DNA of 64,000 nucleotides from SHWC01 sp050173345 (GCA_050173345.1 JBFXKW010000003.1:1-64000); one strand, 5' to 3'. Counted from the first letter of the stretch, positions 48,576 to 57,761 are shown. A program made the numbers and translations. Notes: a model not told the origin generated them from the letters alone.

Positions 48576-49853
48576 TCAGGTCACGTCGGTGAAGATGACG
48601 CTGGTGTCGTCGAGCGTGCCGGTGAAGCTGCGCAGCGTGATGGTGTGGACGTTGGCCACGCCGCCGAGCGAGGCACCGATGTCGATCACCGTGTTGCCGC
48701 CCACTACCGAGATGCTGAGGTCGAGCACATCGTCGAGCGTCAGCGCGTAGTCGTTGTCGGTGGTATAGCCGGTGAGCTGGATCACGTCGCCCTCGCCCGG
48801 CCGGAAATCGGAGACGATGTCCTTGCCGATGAAGCCGGCGAAGGCGAAGGTGTCGGCACCGCCCGAGGTGGCGCCCTTCGCATCGCCCCAGAGCTGGTCG
48901 TTGCCTCCCTTGGCGGTCGGGTCCATTGAGAGCGCGTCGCCGACGATCAGGTCGTCACCCATGCCGCCGATCAGCGTATCGTTGCCGCCGACCGCGTAGT
49001 CGAACATGCCGAGGGCGTCGCCGTAGAGCTTGTTCTCCTCGCCGGCCGTGCTGACCGCCGTCAGCACGTCATTGCCGCCGCGGACGCCCTCGAACAGGTT
49101 GCCGCTGGTGTCGCCGAAGAGGCGATTGCCGTCGCCGGTGGCGCTCAGCACATCGTTGCCGCCGCGGGCGCCGCCGGACATGGGGCCAAAGGCGTCGCCG
49201 CTGAGGAGGTTCAGGTCGCCCGACGCACTCAGCACGTCGTTGCCGCCGCGAGCGCCGGACATGTTGGCGGCGGCATCGCCGAAGAGGCCGTTGCCGTTGC
49301 CGGTGGCGCTGAGACTGTCGTTGCCGCCGCGGGCGCCGTCGACAATATTGAGGGCGTCGCCGGAGAGGGAGTTGCCGACGCCCGACGCGCTCAGCGTGTC
49401 GTTGCCGCCGCGGGCATCGCCGGACATGCTGAGGGCGTCGCCGAAGAGCAAGTTTTCGATGCCCGACGCACTCAGCACGTCGTTGCCGCCGCGGGCGCTG
49501 TCGGACATGTCGCTTCTGGCGTCGCCGACGAGGTTGTTACTGGTACCCGAGGCGCTGAGCACGTCGTTGCCCCCGCGGGCGTTTTCGAACATGCTGGCCC
49601 CGGCGTCGCCGAAGAGGTCGTTGGAATGGCCGGTGGCGCTGAGCTTGTCGTTGCCGCCGCGGCCGGTGCCGGAGATCGTGGTGGCGTCGCCGACGAGCTC
49701 GTTGAGGTCGCCTGTGGCGGTCAGGATGTCGTTGCCGCCATGGCCTGCGCTGAGCGGGTCTATCTTGAACGGATCGCCGTAGAGCGTATCGCCGCCGGTG
49801 CCGGGAACGATGGTGTCGTTGCCGGTCGTGCCCGGGCTGGGTACCGTCGCCAT
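48576..49853 (-). CDS. RTX-like calcium-binding repeat protein with 27-residue repeats
   Basis: This 425-residue protein has 11 tandem units of about 27 residues (about 38-340), each beginning GGND and following GGNDVLSASG-x2-N-x-L-x-GDA with a closing GAR; each unit joins two RTX-like turns. A C-terminal segment GGADTFAF...GKDIVSDFRPGEGDVIQLTG (read in parts) resembles the terminal domain of serralysin-type proteins, and the end may be the type I secretion signal. No N-terminal signal peptide is present. The DNA shows matching 81-base repeats. It lies on the opposite strand between fliS and a glycosyltransferase fusion. Confidence 0.85.
   Translation of the reverse strand: MATVPSPGTTGNDTIVPGTGGDTLYGDPFKIDPLSAGHGGNDILTATGDLNELVGDATTISGTGRGGNDKLSATGHSNDLFGDAGASMFENARGGNDVLSASGTSNNLVGDARSDMSDSARGGNDVLSASGIENLLFGDALSMSGDARGGNDTLSASGVGNSLSGDALNIVDGARGGNDSLSATGNGNGLFGDAAANMSGARGGNDVLSASGDLNLLSGDAFGPMSGGARGGNDVLSATGDGNRLFGDTSGNLFEGVRGGNDVLTAVSTAGEENKLYGDALGMFDYAVGGNDTLIGGMGDDLIVGDALSMDPTAKGGNDQLWGDAKGATSGGADTFAFAGFIGKDIVSDFRPGEGDVIQLTGYTTDNDYALTLDDVLDLSISVVGGNTVIDIGASLGGVANVHTITLRSFTGTLDDTSVIFTDVT
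49060..49780. repeat. Tandem 81-base repeats within the RTX-like gene
   Basis: Copies of an imperfect unit with CACGTCGTTGCCGCCGCGGG (reading on the plus strand) recur about every 81 bases and encode the GGND units. Confidence 0.8.
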
Positions 49854-50030
49854 CTCGAACTCTCCCCCAGATATCTATTGCGCGCCGGTCGGCAATGCTG
49901 GCGCAGCGCTTTTGGTTAACGCCCAGTGCTCCGATCGACGCACCGGTTCATCCGGGTTATCCGTTGCCCGATCCCAACGAGTCAAATGGAAATCCTCGCG
50001 GCCGCCTGGAACAAGCGGCAAGGAGCGTCG

Positions 50031-50102
50031 GCCTGGATTGCCGGGCCTGCGCCGCGCCAAAGGGGCTTCGGCCCCGCAGATGGGCCAAGCCCGGCAATGA
50101 CC
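50031..50102. repeat. Partial copy of the dispersed palindromic repeat
   Basis: CCTGGATTGCCGGG and GCCAAGCCCGGCAATGAC match the right arm of the element at 18099-18189 but are separated by a further hairpin (50060-50086, GGGGCTTCGGCCCC core). It lies in the 295-bp region between the RTX-like gene and the downstream glycosyltransferase fusion. Confidence 0.6.
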
Positions 50103-50148
50103 CGGCTAATCAATCGAGTTCAGTAACGCGGATGTCGCGTGGCGAGAG

Positions 50149-52899
50149 TCAGCGAGCGTCCCGCAGCTCGGCGCGAGAACCGTCGAGGCCGGCGAAGTTC
50201 TGGCGCGCCAGGTTCTCCAGCTGCGCGATCGCCTCGCGCGCGAGCAGCGGCTCGCCACGCTCCAGTCGCTCGGTCGCTTGGCTTGCCAGCGCGTCGGCAA
50301 GAGCAGCGTCGTCGAAGCCGAGCGGCGGCGCCTGCCCGGTCATGTCGAGCAGCGCCTGCATCTTCGGCGTGTTGCTTTCGAGCGCGACGAACGGCGTGCC
50401 GAGGCAGAGCGCGGCGATCGTGTGATGGAACCTGCCGGAGACGAGCAGCCGCGCGCCGGCAATGGCGTCGAGCCAGGCGCCGAGCGAGCGCGCCTCGATC
50501 AGAGCCCAGCCCGAGCCCTGCGCCGCGCGCAGCGCCTCGACGAACGCCCGGTCGTCCCGCGCCGGATTGGCCTGCGCGCCGATCAGCACCGTGACCGGCT
50601 CGCGCCGGTCGCGCGCGAGCTCGATCAGCCGCGCGAACGCCGGCAACGCCTCGCGCCGCCAAGCGACCGAGCCGGCAATGACCACGCCGCTGCGCCGCCT
50701 GTCCGCATGGCCGCGATAATGATCGGCGACATAGAGCGGCAGGCAGTCGAACGAGCGGGTGGGCACGAGGCCGAGCGTGTCCAGGATCTCGGCGCTCAGC
50801 GGCTCGCGCACCGCGATGAAGTCGAGCGTCTCATAGACCTTCTTGTAGAGCGCGTTGGTCAGCGCGTCGCTGATGCGCGCCGCGCTTTCCGGATAGCAGG
50901 AGTGATTGACGATCTGGACCTTCCGGCCGAGCCGGGTCGCCGCACAATAGGCGACGTAGAGCAGCGTCCGGGGATAGGCGCCGGTGCCGTGCAGGCTGCC
51001 CTCGCCGTTGATCACCATCAGGTCGGCCGCTTCGAGCGCGGCGATCAGGTCGCGGTTGGCGGCGGAAAAGCGCTCGAAGAACGCCGGGTCGTCATAATCG
51101 CTCAAGCGTTCGGGTGCCGGTGCGCAACCGAGGAGGCGGCTGGTCGGCACCGGCCGCACCTCATAGCCGCGCGCGGCGAAGCCCTGCTTCAGCGCCGTGC
51201 TCGTCGCGGTGCAGCCGAAGTGATACCAGTCGCTCGTGTCGTTGAGGAAGGCGAGCCGGGGCAAAGCCGGCCTGGGCAACGCCGGGGCCGGTTCCGCCTT
51301 CGGGGCGGCCGGTGTGGGGGCGACCTCGCGCGCGAGCATACGCAGCGCCGCTGCCGCCTGGTCGAACACCGCCGGCCAATCGCCGGATTCGGGCTGGCGG
51401 AACAGCCTGACGCTCGGATACCACGGCGTGTCGTCGCGTCCGCTCAGCCAGCGCCAATCGGCGGCGGCCGAGAGCAGCGCAAAGGTCGGCCGGCCCAGCG
51501 CGCCGGCGAGATGGACGGTCGAATTGTCGACCGAGACGACCAGATCGAGCGCAGCCAGCTTGGCCGAGAACTCGTCGAGATCGACCAGCGGGTCGCCTTC
51601 GGGCCAATCGGCCACCTCGATCCCGGTCTCGGCACGGACTTGCGCGATCTCCGCCGCGCAATCGCCGTACTGGAGATTGACGAAGAGGGCGCCCGGCACC
51701 GACAGCAGCGTGCGCCAGGCCGCGAGCGGCGTCGAGCGGCGCGAGCGGACCAGCGCGTCCTTGCCGCCGCGCCACGAGATGCCGACCTTGAGGCCCGGCC
51801 CCAAGGCGGCCAGGCGCTCGTGCCAGGCCGCAAGGCGCGCCGGGTCGGGCTTCAGATACGCGGTCTCGAACATGGCCGACAGGCCGTCGCGCCAATAGCG
51901 GCCGGCGAGGCTGCCTGCCGGCGCCGCGAGATCGGCCGGCAGCTCGCCCTCCGCCGGATCGCCGCGCACGCCCTCGACCGCAACGCCCGGCAGCGAGCGC
52001 CGGAACAAGGCCGCGAGCCGCACGTCGCAGGTCAGCACCGGATGCGCGCCGGCCTCTGCGAGCGAAAGCGCGAAGCGCGCGAACATGATCTCGTCGCCGA
52101 CGCCCTGCTCGCCAAGCACGAGCACGCGCCTTCCGACGATGGGCTCGTCGCCCCAGGGCCGCGCGCGCACGGCGGGAAGCTTGACCAGGCCGCACTCGAA
52201 GCGGCGCTCATAGGCCGGCCAGCCGCGCTCGAAATCGCCGGCCGAGAGCCAAGCCAGTACCTGCCCCCAAAGCGCCATGGCATGGCCGGGCTCGAGGGTG
52301 AGCGCGCAGCCATAGGCGATCTGCGCCGAGGCGAAGGCCTGGCGCGCCCGGTCGACGTCGCCGAGATGGCACCAGGCCGAGGCGTGGCGAGGGTCGATCT
52401 CGATCGCGCGCAGCAGGCAGCGCAAGGCACGGCCGAGATCGCCGAGCGCCAGGCACGCGACGCCGAGGCCGTCATGGTAGCGCGCCTCGCGGGGGTCGCG
52501 CGCGACCGCCTCCTCCATGCTCGCCACGGCCTCGTCGTGACGGCCCTGGGAAAGCAGGAGCTGGCCCAGATTGTAGTGGGATACCGCGCTCTCGCGTTCG
52601 CCCTGCAGGGCCTCGCGCAACGCGGCCTCGGCCTCCTCGTAGCGGTGCAGGCCAAGCAGCGCGAGGGCACGCTCATTGTGGAGCGGCGTCGCCTGGGTGG
52701 CTTCGGCCGGCACGCTGACCAGGCCGAGCGCCTCGCTCAGCCGCGCCGACGAGCGCAGCACCATCGAAAGATTGACCCGGGCAGGCACCAGCGCTGGGTC
52801 CGCCTCCAGCGCCGAGCGGTAGAGCGCCTCGGCTGCCGCGAGATCGCCGGCGTTGTGTCGATCCAGGGCTTGCTTGAACAACGCTTCGGCCTGATCCAT
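50149..52899 (-). CDS. TPR/GT9-like/polysaccharide pyruvyltransferase fusion protein
   Basis: About 916 residues from ATG 52899 (AGGA at eight bases). Three parts are visible. Residues 1-225 are TPR repeats (EALFKQALDRHNAGDLAAAE, HYNLGQLLLSQGRHDEAV). Residues 230-560 form a GT9/ADP-heptose-like domain (VLVLGEQGVGDEIMFARF, ISWRGGKDALVRSRRS, LDLVVSVDNSTVHLAGALGRP). Residues 580-900 are a polysaccharide pyruvyltransferase-like domain (LMVINGEGSLHGTGAYPR, IAVREPLSAEIL, LLVSGRFHHTIAALCLGTPF). The first two parts parallel the gene at 42191. A role in surface or flagellin glycan synthesis is inferred. Confidence 0.82.
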   Translation of the reverse strand: MDQAEALFKQALDRHNAGDLAAAEALYRSALEADPALVPARVNLSMVLRSSARLSEALGLVSVPAEATQATPLHNERALALLGLHRYEEAEAALREALQGERESAVSHYNLGQLLLSQGRHDEAVASMEEAVARDPREARYHDGLGVACLALGDLGRALRCLLRAIEIDPRHASAWCHLGDVDRARQAFASAQIAYGCALTLEPGHAMALWGQVLAWLSAGDFERGWPAYERRFECGLVKLPAVRARPWGDEPIVGRRVLVLGEQGVGDEIMFARFALSLAEAGAHPVLTCDVRLAALFRRSLPGVAVEGVRGDPAEGELPADLAAPAGSLAGRYWRDGLSAMFETAYLKPDPARLAAWHERLAALGPGLKVGISWRGGKDALVRSRRSTPLAAWRTLLSVPGALFVNLQYGDCAAEIAQVRAETGIEVADWPEGDPLVDLDEFSAKLAALDLVVSVDNSTVHLAGALGRPTFALLSAAADWRWLSGRDDTPWYPSVRLFRQPESGDWPAVFDQAAAALRMLAREVAPTPAAPKAEPAPALPRPALPRLAFLNDTSDWYHFGCTATSTALKQGFAARGYEVRPVPTSRLLGCAPAPERLSDYDDPAFFERFSAANRDLIAALEAADLMVINGEGSLHGTGAYPRTLLYVAYCAATRLGRKVQIVNHSCYPESAARISDALTNALYKKVYETLDFIAVREPLSAEILDTLGLVPTRSFDCLPLYVADHYRGHADRRRSGVVIAGSVAWRREALPAFARLIELARDRREPVTVLIGAQANPARDDRAFVEALRAAQGSGWALIEARSLGAWLDAIAGARLLVSGRFHHTIAALCLGTPFVALESNTPKMQALLDMTGQAPPLGFDDAALADALASQATERLERGEPLLAREAIAQLENLARQNFAGLDGSRAELRDAR

Positions 52900-53024
52900 G
52901 CGCGGCATCCTAGGCACCGCGCGTTAAGGAAGGTTGAGGGCTCGGACCCGGCGCTTCTTGCCGCGCCGGGAAAGTCTCGCCCGTTCGTTTCTTCCCCCAT
53001 GCCGGCAGGCGCTCGGAGCCCGCC

Positions 53025-53151
53025 GCCCGGCAGCGCGCCGCATCCTGACCAGCCCGAATAGGTCAATAGATTATTACGATATTTCAATCAGATACGTTGT
53101 TGTCCGAGATCATGTCGAGACGGCTTGGCGGTTCGTGTCGCGGGCTTGGCG
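53025..53151. repeat. 127-nt sequence, left copy flanking the gap
   Basis: This stretch is identical to 53252-53378 over exactly 127 bases and ends where the run of N begins. The exact length is a common assembler k-mer, so this is probably an unresolved contig overlap, not a biological repeat. Confidence 0.9.
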
Positions 53152-53251
53152 NNNNNNNNNNNNNNNNNNNNNNNNNNNNNNNNNNNNNNNNNNNNNNNNN
53201 NNNNNNNNNNNNNNNNNNNNNNNNNNNNNNNNNNNNNNNNNNNNNNNNNNN
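53152..53251. other. 100-N scaffold gap
   Basis: Exactly 100 N, the default spacer for gaps of unknown size, between two identical 127-nt ends. Real sequence is probably continuous with the copies merged. Confidence 0.97.
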
Positions 53252-53378
53252 GCCCGGCAGCGCGCCGCATCCTGACCAGCCCGAATAGGTCAATAGATTA
53301 TTACGATATTTCAATCAGATACGTTGTTGTCCGAGATCATGTCGAGACGGCTTGGCGGTTCGTGTCGCGGGCTTGGCG
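53252..53378. repeat. 127-nt sequence, right copy flanking the gap
   Basis: Identical to 53025-53151. It is followed directly by the fliK promoter and gene. Confidence 0.9.
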
Positions 53379-53384
53379 TGGAAC

Positions 53385-53400
53385 TGGCCCGCGGCTTGCA
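53385..53400 (+). promoter_or_regulatory. Sigma-54 promoter of fliK-flgD-flgE
   Basis: TGGCCCGCGGCTTGCA has GG and GC ten bases apart and a full TTGCA -12 element. Transcription would start near 53412, 13 bases before the fliK ATG. The AT-rich stretch upstream includes TCAATAGATTA, near the IHF consensus. Confidence 0.75.
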
Positions 53401-53424
53401 TGACCATGGGCGAGACAAAACGCC

Positions 53425-55209
53425 ATGAACACGTCCCTGCCCTTTCTCTTCCCCCTGACGCAGGCCGCGGCAGCGCCGCTGCCGGCTGCCGCCGAGCCCG
53501 CTGCCGATTCTGGCGCGCCCGGCGCGTTCAACGCGCTGATCGACGCACAGATGCAGACGCCCGCCCCTGCGCTGCCTGTCGCGCCGCAGCCGGCCGCCGT
53601 GCAGGACGGCGCGGCCATGCTTGCCTCGGCAACGGATACGCAGACCACGCCGCAGCCAGCCACCGATCAAGCCGCCACGCCGAACGATGCACCGAGCGAC
53701 ACGCCGCCGCCCGTCATCGTCGTGCCCGCCGGCGTGCCCAGCGTCGCGCCGAGCGAAGAGGCCCTGACCCAGGCCATCGGCGGCAAGGACGACGGCGCCG
53801 AGGCGGCTGGCGCCGCGGTCGCCGCCGCCATCGAGGTCGGCGTCGCGCCGCAGCCGAGCGAGCGTATCGTGCTCGCCGCCTCGCTGCCGGTCGGCGTGCG
53901 TTCCGCCGCCTCGGTGCGCGTCCTCGACCGGCTGCTCGACGGCCTTGCTACCCCGCAGGCGCCGACATTCACCGACCACCTCGCCGCCCCGGCATCGGCC
54001 AAGCCGGCGCAGGACATGGCCGCGGCAGCCTCGCCGCTTCGGGCCGATGCGCCCGCCCCGATCCAGGCCGAGCCCGCGACGCAGGCACCGCCGCCCCCTG
54101 CCGACGTCGCGCCGACAGCTTCCGCGCCTCGGTCGCCGGCCATTTCGACCGAGCCCATGCCGGCCGCGCTCGCCGCCGAAACGGCAACGCCACTGGCGCC
54201 CGCGCAACCGGCCACGAACGCGCCGGCCGACGCAACCGCCACGGTTCAGCGCGCTGCTGTCGAGCCGGCCATCGCCTCCAATGGCGAGGGCACGGCGCGA
54301 GCGAACGAGCTCTTGCGCCAGCATGTTCGGCTCGACGGCTTCGACGGCACGATCCGGGTCAGCCTCGATCAGGCGACGAATACTGGACGCAGCAATCCCG
54401 CGTCGCACGCGGCGTTCCAGGGCGGCCTGGTGGCGCCGACCACGGCCGCCGCGCTGGCCGCGCAAGGCGCGCTGGCCTCGAACCCGAACGGCCATGCCGC
54501 GCCGGCCAACAACGCCGGCCCGGCGGGCCAAGCTACGGTTGCCGCGGCCGCCGCGCCCGCGGCGACCGGCACCGAGAACTTCTTCGGCGGCAACGGCGCG
54601 GGCGGCTTCGGCGCCGACGCGAACCCGATGCTGCCCGGCACGAACCTCGGCGATGCCGGCTTCACCGGCCTCGATGCCGGTGTGGACGGCGCGGAGAGCT
54701 TCGGCGCCCTGCTGAACGGGCAAGCCGCCTCGAGCGCGGCGCGCCCGGCCGTGACCACCGCAGCGCCGATGCCGACCACGACGCCGCAAGCCGTCGCGCC
54801 CGAGCAGCTCGCGGTGCAGATCGCGGCCGCCGCGCGCAACGGCGCGCAGAATCTGTCGCTCCAGCTCAGGCCGGCCGCGCTCGGGCGGATCGACGTTCAG
54901 CTTTCGGTCGGCCGCGACGGCACGGTACGCGCCAAGGTGCTTGCCGAACGGGCGGAGACGCTCGAGCTGCTGCAGCGCCATGCCGACGGCCTCGAGCACG
55001 CGCTCGAAGCCGCGGGCCTGCACGCAGAGACCGGCGGCCTCAGCTTCGGCCTGAAGGATGGCGGCAACGGCAACGGCCAGTCCCGCCTCGCCGACGCGCC
55101 GCTGCTGCGTGCCCAGGCCGAAACCACCGACGGCGGGCCCGAAGCAGGCCCGATAGCAACACAGCCGCTTGGTGGTTTCGACGGCCGTGCCCTTGATATT
55201 CGGGTCTAG
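53425..55209 (+). CDS. fliK: Hook-length control protein FliK
   Basis: This 594-residue protein has a long Ala/Pro-rich, low-complexity N-terminal part (1-450), the molecular ruler region, and a conserved C-terminal Flg_hook domain (about 465-555): NLSLQLRPAALGRIDVQLSV, TVRAKVLAERAETLELLQRH and LEHALEAAGLH. FliK is exported and switches export from hook to filament substrates through FlhB. It is first of the hook operon with flgD and flgE. Confidence 0.92.
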   Translation: MNTSLPFLFPLTQAAAAPLPAAAEPAADSGAPGAFNALIDAQMQTPAPALPVAPQPAAVQDGAAMLASATDTQTTPQPATDQAATPNDAPSDTPPPVIVVPAGVPSVAPSEEALTQAIGGKDDGAEAAGAAVAAAIEVGVAPQPSERIVLAASLPVGVRSAASVRVLDRLLDGLATPQAPTFTDHLAAPASAKPAQDMAAAASPLRADAPAPIQAEPATQAPPPPADVAPTASAPRSPAISTEPMPAALAAETATPLAPAQPATNAPADATATVQRAAVEPAIASNGEGTARANELLRQHVRLDGFDGTIRVSLDQATNTGRSNPASHAAFQGGLVAPTTAAALAAQGALASNPNGHAAPANNAGPAGQATVAAAAAPAATGTENFFGGNGAGGFGADANPMLPGTNLGDAGFTGLDAGVDGAESFGALLNGQAASSAARPAVTTAAPMPTTTPQAVAPEQLAVQIAAAARNGAQNLSLQLRPAALGRIDVQLSVGRDGTVRAKVLAERAETLELLQRHADGLEHALEAAGLHAETGGLSFGLKDGGNGNGQSRLADAPLLRAQAETTDGGPEAGPIATQPLGGFDGRALDIRV

Positions 55210-55242
55210 CCTCACCATGAACCGGAGCATGGAGTAACGCGC

Positions 55243-55935
55243 ATGGATGTCGCCGCCTTAGGGTCGGCCGTGGTCAACCAGTCGGCCGCTGAGCGCAGCG
55301 GATCCGCGCTCGCCGACACGTTCGACACGTTCCTGAACCTTCTCACCAAGCAATTGCAGAACCAGGACCCGCTGGACCCCGTGGATTCCGGCGAGTTCAC
55401 CCAGCAGCTCGTGCTCTTCACGAGCGCCGAGCAGGCGGTCGCCACCAACAAGAACCTCGAGACGCTGATCAAGCTGTCGACCTCCAACCAGTCTGCCGCC
55501 GCGGTCGGCTATATCGGCAAGACGGTGGAGGCGGAGGGCCGGACCTCGACGCTCAGCCAGGGCCTCGCCGTCTGGCAGTTCGAGCTGCCCAGCAACGCCG
55601 AGCAGGTCGACATCACGGTCACCGATTCGAACGGCAAGGCCGTCCTCAACACCAACGGCGCGATCGACGCGGGCGTGCACAGCTTCGTCTGGGACGGCCG
55701 CAACAATGACGGCATGACCATGCCCGACGGCAACTACACCATCTCGATCTCAGCCAAGAGTGCCAACGGCGAAGCGATCACGGCGAGTACCTCGATCCTC
55801 GGCCGGGTCAGCGGGATCGAGACGGTGGACGGCGCGATCGTGCTCAATGTGGGCTCGACCAAAATCCCGTTCGACAAGGTGATCTCGGTGCGCGAGACCG
55901 CCGCGCCGACGGCCTCGCCTGAAACCCAGTCCTAG
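55243..55935 (+). CDS. flgD: Hook cap protein FlgD
   Basis: This 230-residue hook scaffold protein has the N-terminal FDTFLNLLTKQLQNQDPLDP and EFTQQLVLFTSAEQAVATN segments, then QSAAAVGYIGKTVEAEG, and FlgD Ig-like motifs VHSFVWDGRNNDG and MPDGNYTISISA. FlgD caps the growing hook and is lost afterwards. It lies 33 bp behind fliK and 48 bp before flgE. Confidence 0.95.
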   Translation: MDVAALGSAVVNQSAAERSGSALADTFDTFLNLLTKQLQNQDPLDPVDSGEFTQQLVLFTSAEQAVATNKNLETLIKLSTSNQSAAAVGYIGKTVEAEGRTSTLSQGLAVWQFELPSNAEQVDITVTDSNGKAVLNTNGAIDAGVHSFVWDGRNNDGMTMPDGNYTISISAKSANGEAITASTSILGRVSGIETVDGAIVLNVGSTKIPFDKVISVRETAAPTASPETQS

Positions 55936-55983
55936 CCAGCCCGCAAATAGCGGCGTCATCGCTTCCAGGAAGGAGCTTCATCT

Positions 55984-57687
55984 ATGAGTCTTTTCGGTTC
56001 CCTGTTCTCGGGCGTCTCGGGCCTCAATGCCCAGAGCACCGCGATGGGCATCATCTCGGACAACATCGCGAACGTGAACACCGTCGGCTACAAGGCCACG
56101 CAATCGCGCTTCTCCACGCTGGTGACGCAGTCCGCCACGGAGAACTCGTATTCCTCCGGCGGCGTGCGCGCCGCGCCCTACGCGCTGGTCAGCCAGCAGG
56201 GCCTGTTGCAGTCGAGCGCGTCCGCGCTCGACATCGCGATCAGCGGCAACGGCTTCTTCGTGGTGAACTCGGCGCCGAGCTCCAACGGCGACGTGCTCTA
56301 TACCCGCGCCGGCTCGTTCCACCCGGACGAGCTCGGCAACCTGGTCAACACCGCGGGCGTCTACCTGCAGGGCTGGCCGCTCGACAGCGAAGGCCGGCTG
56401 CCGGGCCAGCCGGGCAACATCAACACCACCTCCTCGGCCGACCTGTCGAGCCTGCAGACCATCAACGTCAGCAACGTGAACGGCATCGCGGCCGAGACCA
56501 CCACGGTCGAGATGGGCGCCAACCTGACCGCGTCCGAGCCGATCCATACCGGCCCGCAGGACACCACGCTGGCGCTCGGCGTCACAGCATCCGCCGATCT
56601 CTCGGCCGCCGGCCTCTCCGACGGCGACAGCTTCACGGTGACCTCGGGTTCCGTCTCGCAGACCTTCGTCTACCGCACCACGCCTGCGCTCGCCACCGAG
56701 TTCAACAACCTGACGGAGCTCGCCGCCGCCATCAACGCGGTCACCGGCCTGAGCGCCACGATCGAGGGTGCCGCGTCCGACGCGCAGATCGTCCTCACCG
56801 GCATCGACCCGCGCGAGGACCTGGTGGTCACGAATACCGTCGGCACCGCGGCCGTCGACCTGTTCGGCGGCACCTCGCCGATCACGATCGACGCCGTGTA
56901 CGACCCGGCGAACTCGGAGGTCAACATGGCGTCCGGCACGATCAGCCCGGACTTCAGCCGCGCGGTGCGCGTCTTCGACGCGCAGGGCACCGGCCACGAC
57001 GTCCAGGTCGCGTTCCTGAAGGTCGCCCAGAACACCTGGGCCGTCGAAATCTTCGCGACGCCGGCGTCCGACGTGGAAATCCCGTCGCCCTTCGTCGACG
57101 GCCAGCTCGCGACCGGCACGCTGACCTTCAACGGCGACGCCACGCTCGGCTCGATCACCCAAAGCCTGAGCGACCCGATCGACATCGCCTGGACGAGCGG
57201 CGCGACGCCGAGCTCGGTCACCTTCGACTGGGGCACCGCCGGCACCATCGGCGTCGGCCGCGCCGACGGCATCAGCCAGTTCGACAGCCCCTACAACGTC
57301 TCGTTCGTCAACCAGAACGGCTCCGAGGTCGGCCAGCTGAACGGCGTCTCGATCGACGACAACGGCTTCGTGGTGGCCTCGTTCTCGAACGGCGAGACGA
57401 CGCGGCTCTACAAGCTGCCGATCGCGACCTTCGCCGACCCGTCGCAGCTCTCCTCGAAGAACGGCAACGTGTTCTCCCAGTCGGACCGGTCGGGCGAGTT
57501 CAACCTGCGCGAGGCCGGCAAGGGCAGCGCGGGCCTGATCTCGCCGTCCTCGCTGGAGGCCGCAAATGTCGATCTCGGCAAGGAATTCACCGACATGATC
57601 ATCACCCAGCGGGCCTTCACCGCGAGCTCCAAGGTGCTGACCACCGCCGACGAGATGCTCGACGAACTGGTCAGGATCCGCCGGTAG
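55984..57687 (+). CDS. flgE: Flagellar hook protein FlgE
   Basis: This 567-residue hook subunit starts LFGSLFSGVSGLNAQSTAMG, IISDNIANVNTVGYKATQSR, and has SGNGFFVVN, YTRAGSFHPDELGNLVNTAG and the C-terminal EAANVDLGKEFTDMIITQRAFTASSKVLTTADEM (read in parts: LGKEFTDMIITQRAF). The length above about 400 residues comes from extra beta domains (200-430) rich in Thr/Ala/Asp. AAGGAG precedes the start. A strong hairpin follows. Confidence 0.96.
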   Translation: MSLFGSLFSGVSGLNAQSTAMGIISDNIANVNTVGYKATQSRFSTLVTQSATENSYSSGGVRAAPYALVSQQGLLQSSASALDIAISGNGFFVVNSAPSSNGDVLYTRAGSFHPDELGNLVNTAGVYLQGWPLDSEGRLPGQPGNINTTSSADLSSLQTINVSNVNGIAAETTTVEMGANLTASEPIHTGPQDTTLALGVTASADLSAAGLSDGDSFTVTSGSVSQTFVYRTTPALATEFNNLTELAAAINAVTGLSATIEGAASDAQIVLTGIDPREDLVVTNTVGTAAVDLFGGTSPITIDAVYDPANSEVNMASGTISPDFSRAVRVFDAQGTGHDVQVAFLKVAQNTWAVEIFATPASDVEIPSPFVDGQLATGTLTFNGDATLGSITQSLSDPIDIAWTSGATPSSVTFDWGTAGTIGVGRADGISQFDSPYNVSFVNQNGSEVGQLNGVSIDDNGFVVASFSNGETTRLYKLPIATFADPSQLSSKNGNVFSQSDRSGEFNLREAGKGSAGLISPSSLEAANVDLGKEFTDMIITQRAFTASSKVLTTADEMLDELVRIRR

Positions 57688-57723
57688 GGTGGCGCCAGGG
57701 TAGTACCTGAGTAGCGATGGCCG

Positions 57724-57761
57724 GGCGGAACGGTGCGAGGCAGCCCTCGCACCGTTCCGCC
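57724..57761 (+). terminator. Terminator after flgE
   Basis: A perfect 17-bp stem (57724-57740 and 57745-57761) with a CAGC loop, followed 11 bases later by TTTT. It separates the hook operon from sciP. Confidence 0.8.

Larger units (their letters stand above)
52900..53424. other. Intergenic region before fliK with assembly gap
   Basis: No gene is visible. A weak CGGCGC-TTC-TTGCCG repeat is at 52949-52963. An AT-rich block (53060-53100) and its duplicate (53287-53327) resemble sequence between dksA and fliX (36271-36303). The fliK sigma-54 promoter is at the right end. Confidence 0.6.

Noticed and set aside
48576..49853. RTX-like gene as a CRISPR array because of regular DNA repeats
   Set aside because: The 81-base units are continuous coding repeats with no unique spacers and keep one reading frame.
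53025..53378. The duplicated 127-nt block as a tandem regulatory repeat or transposon end
   Set aside because: The exact k-mer-sized identity and the 100-N spacer point to an assembly artefact.
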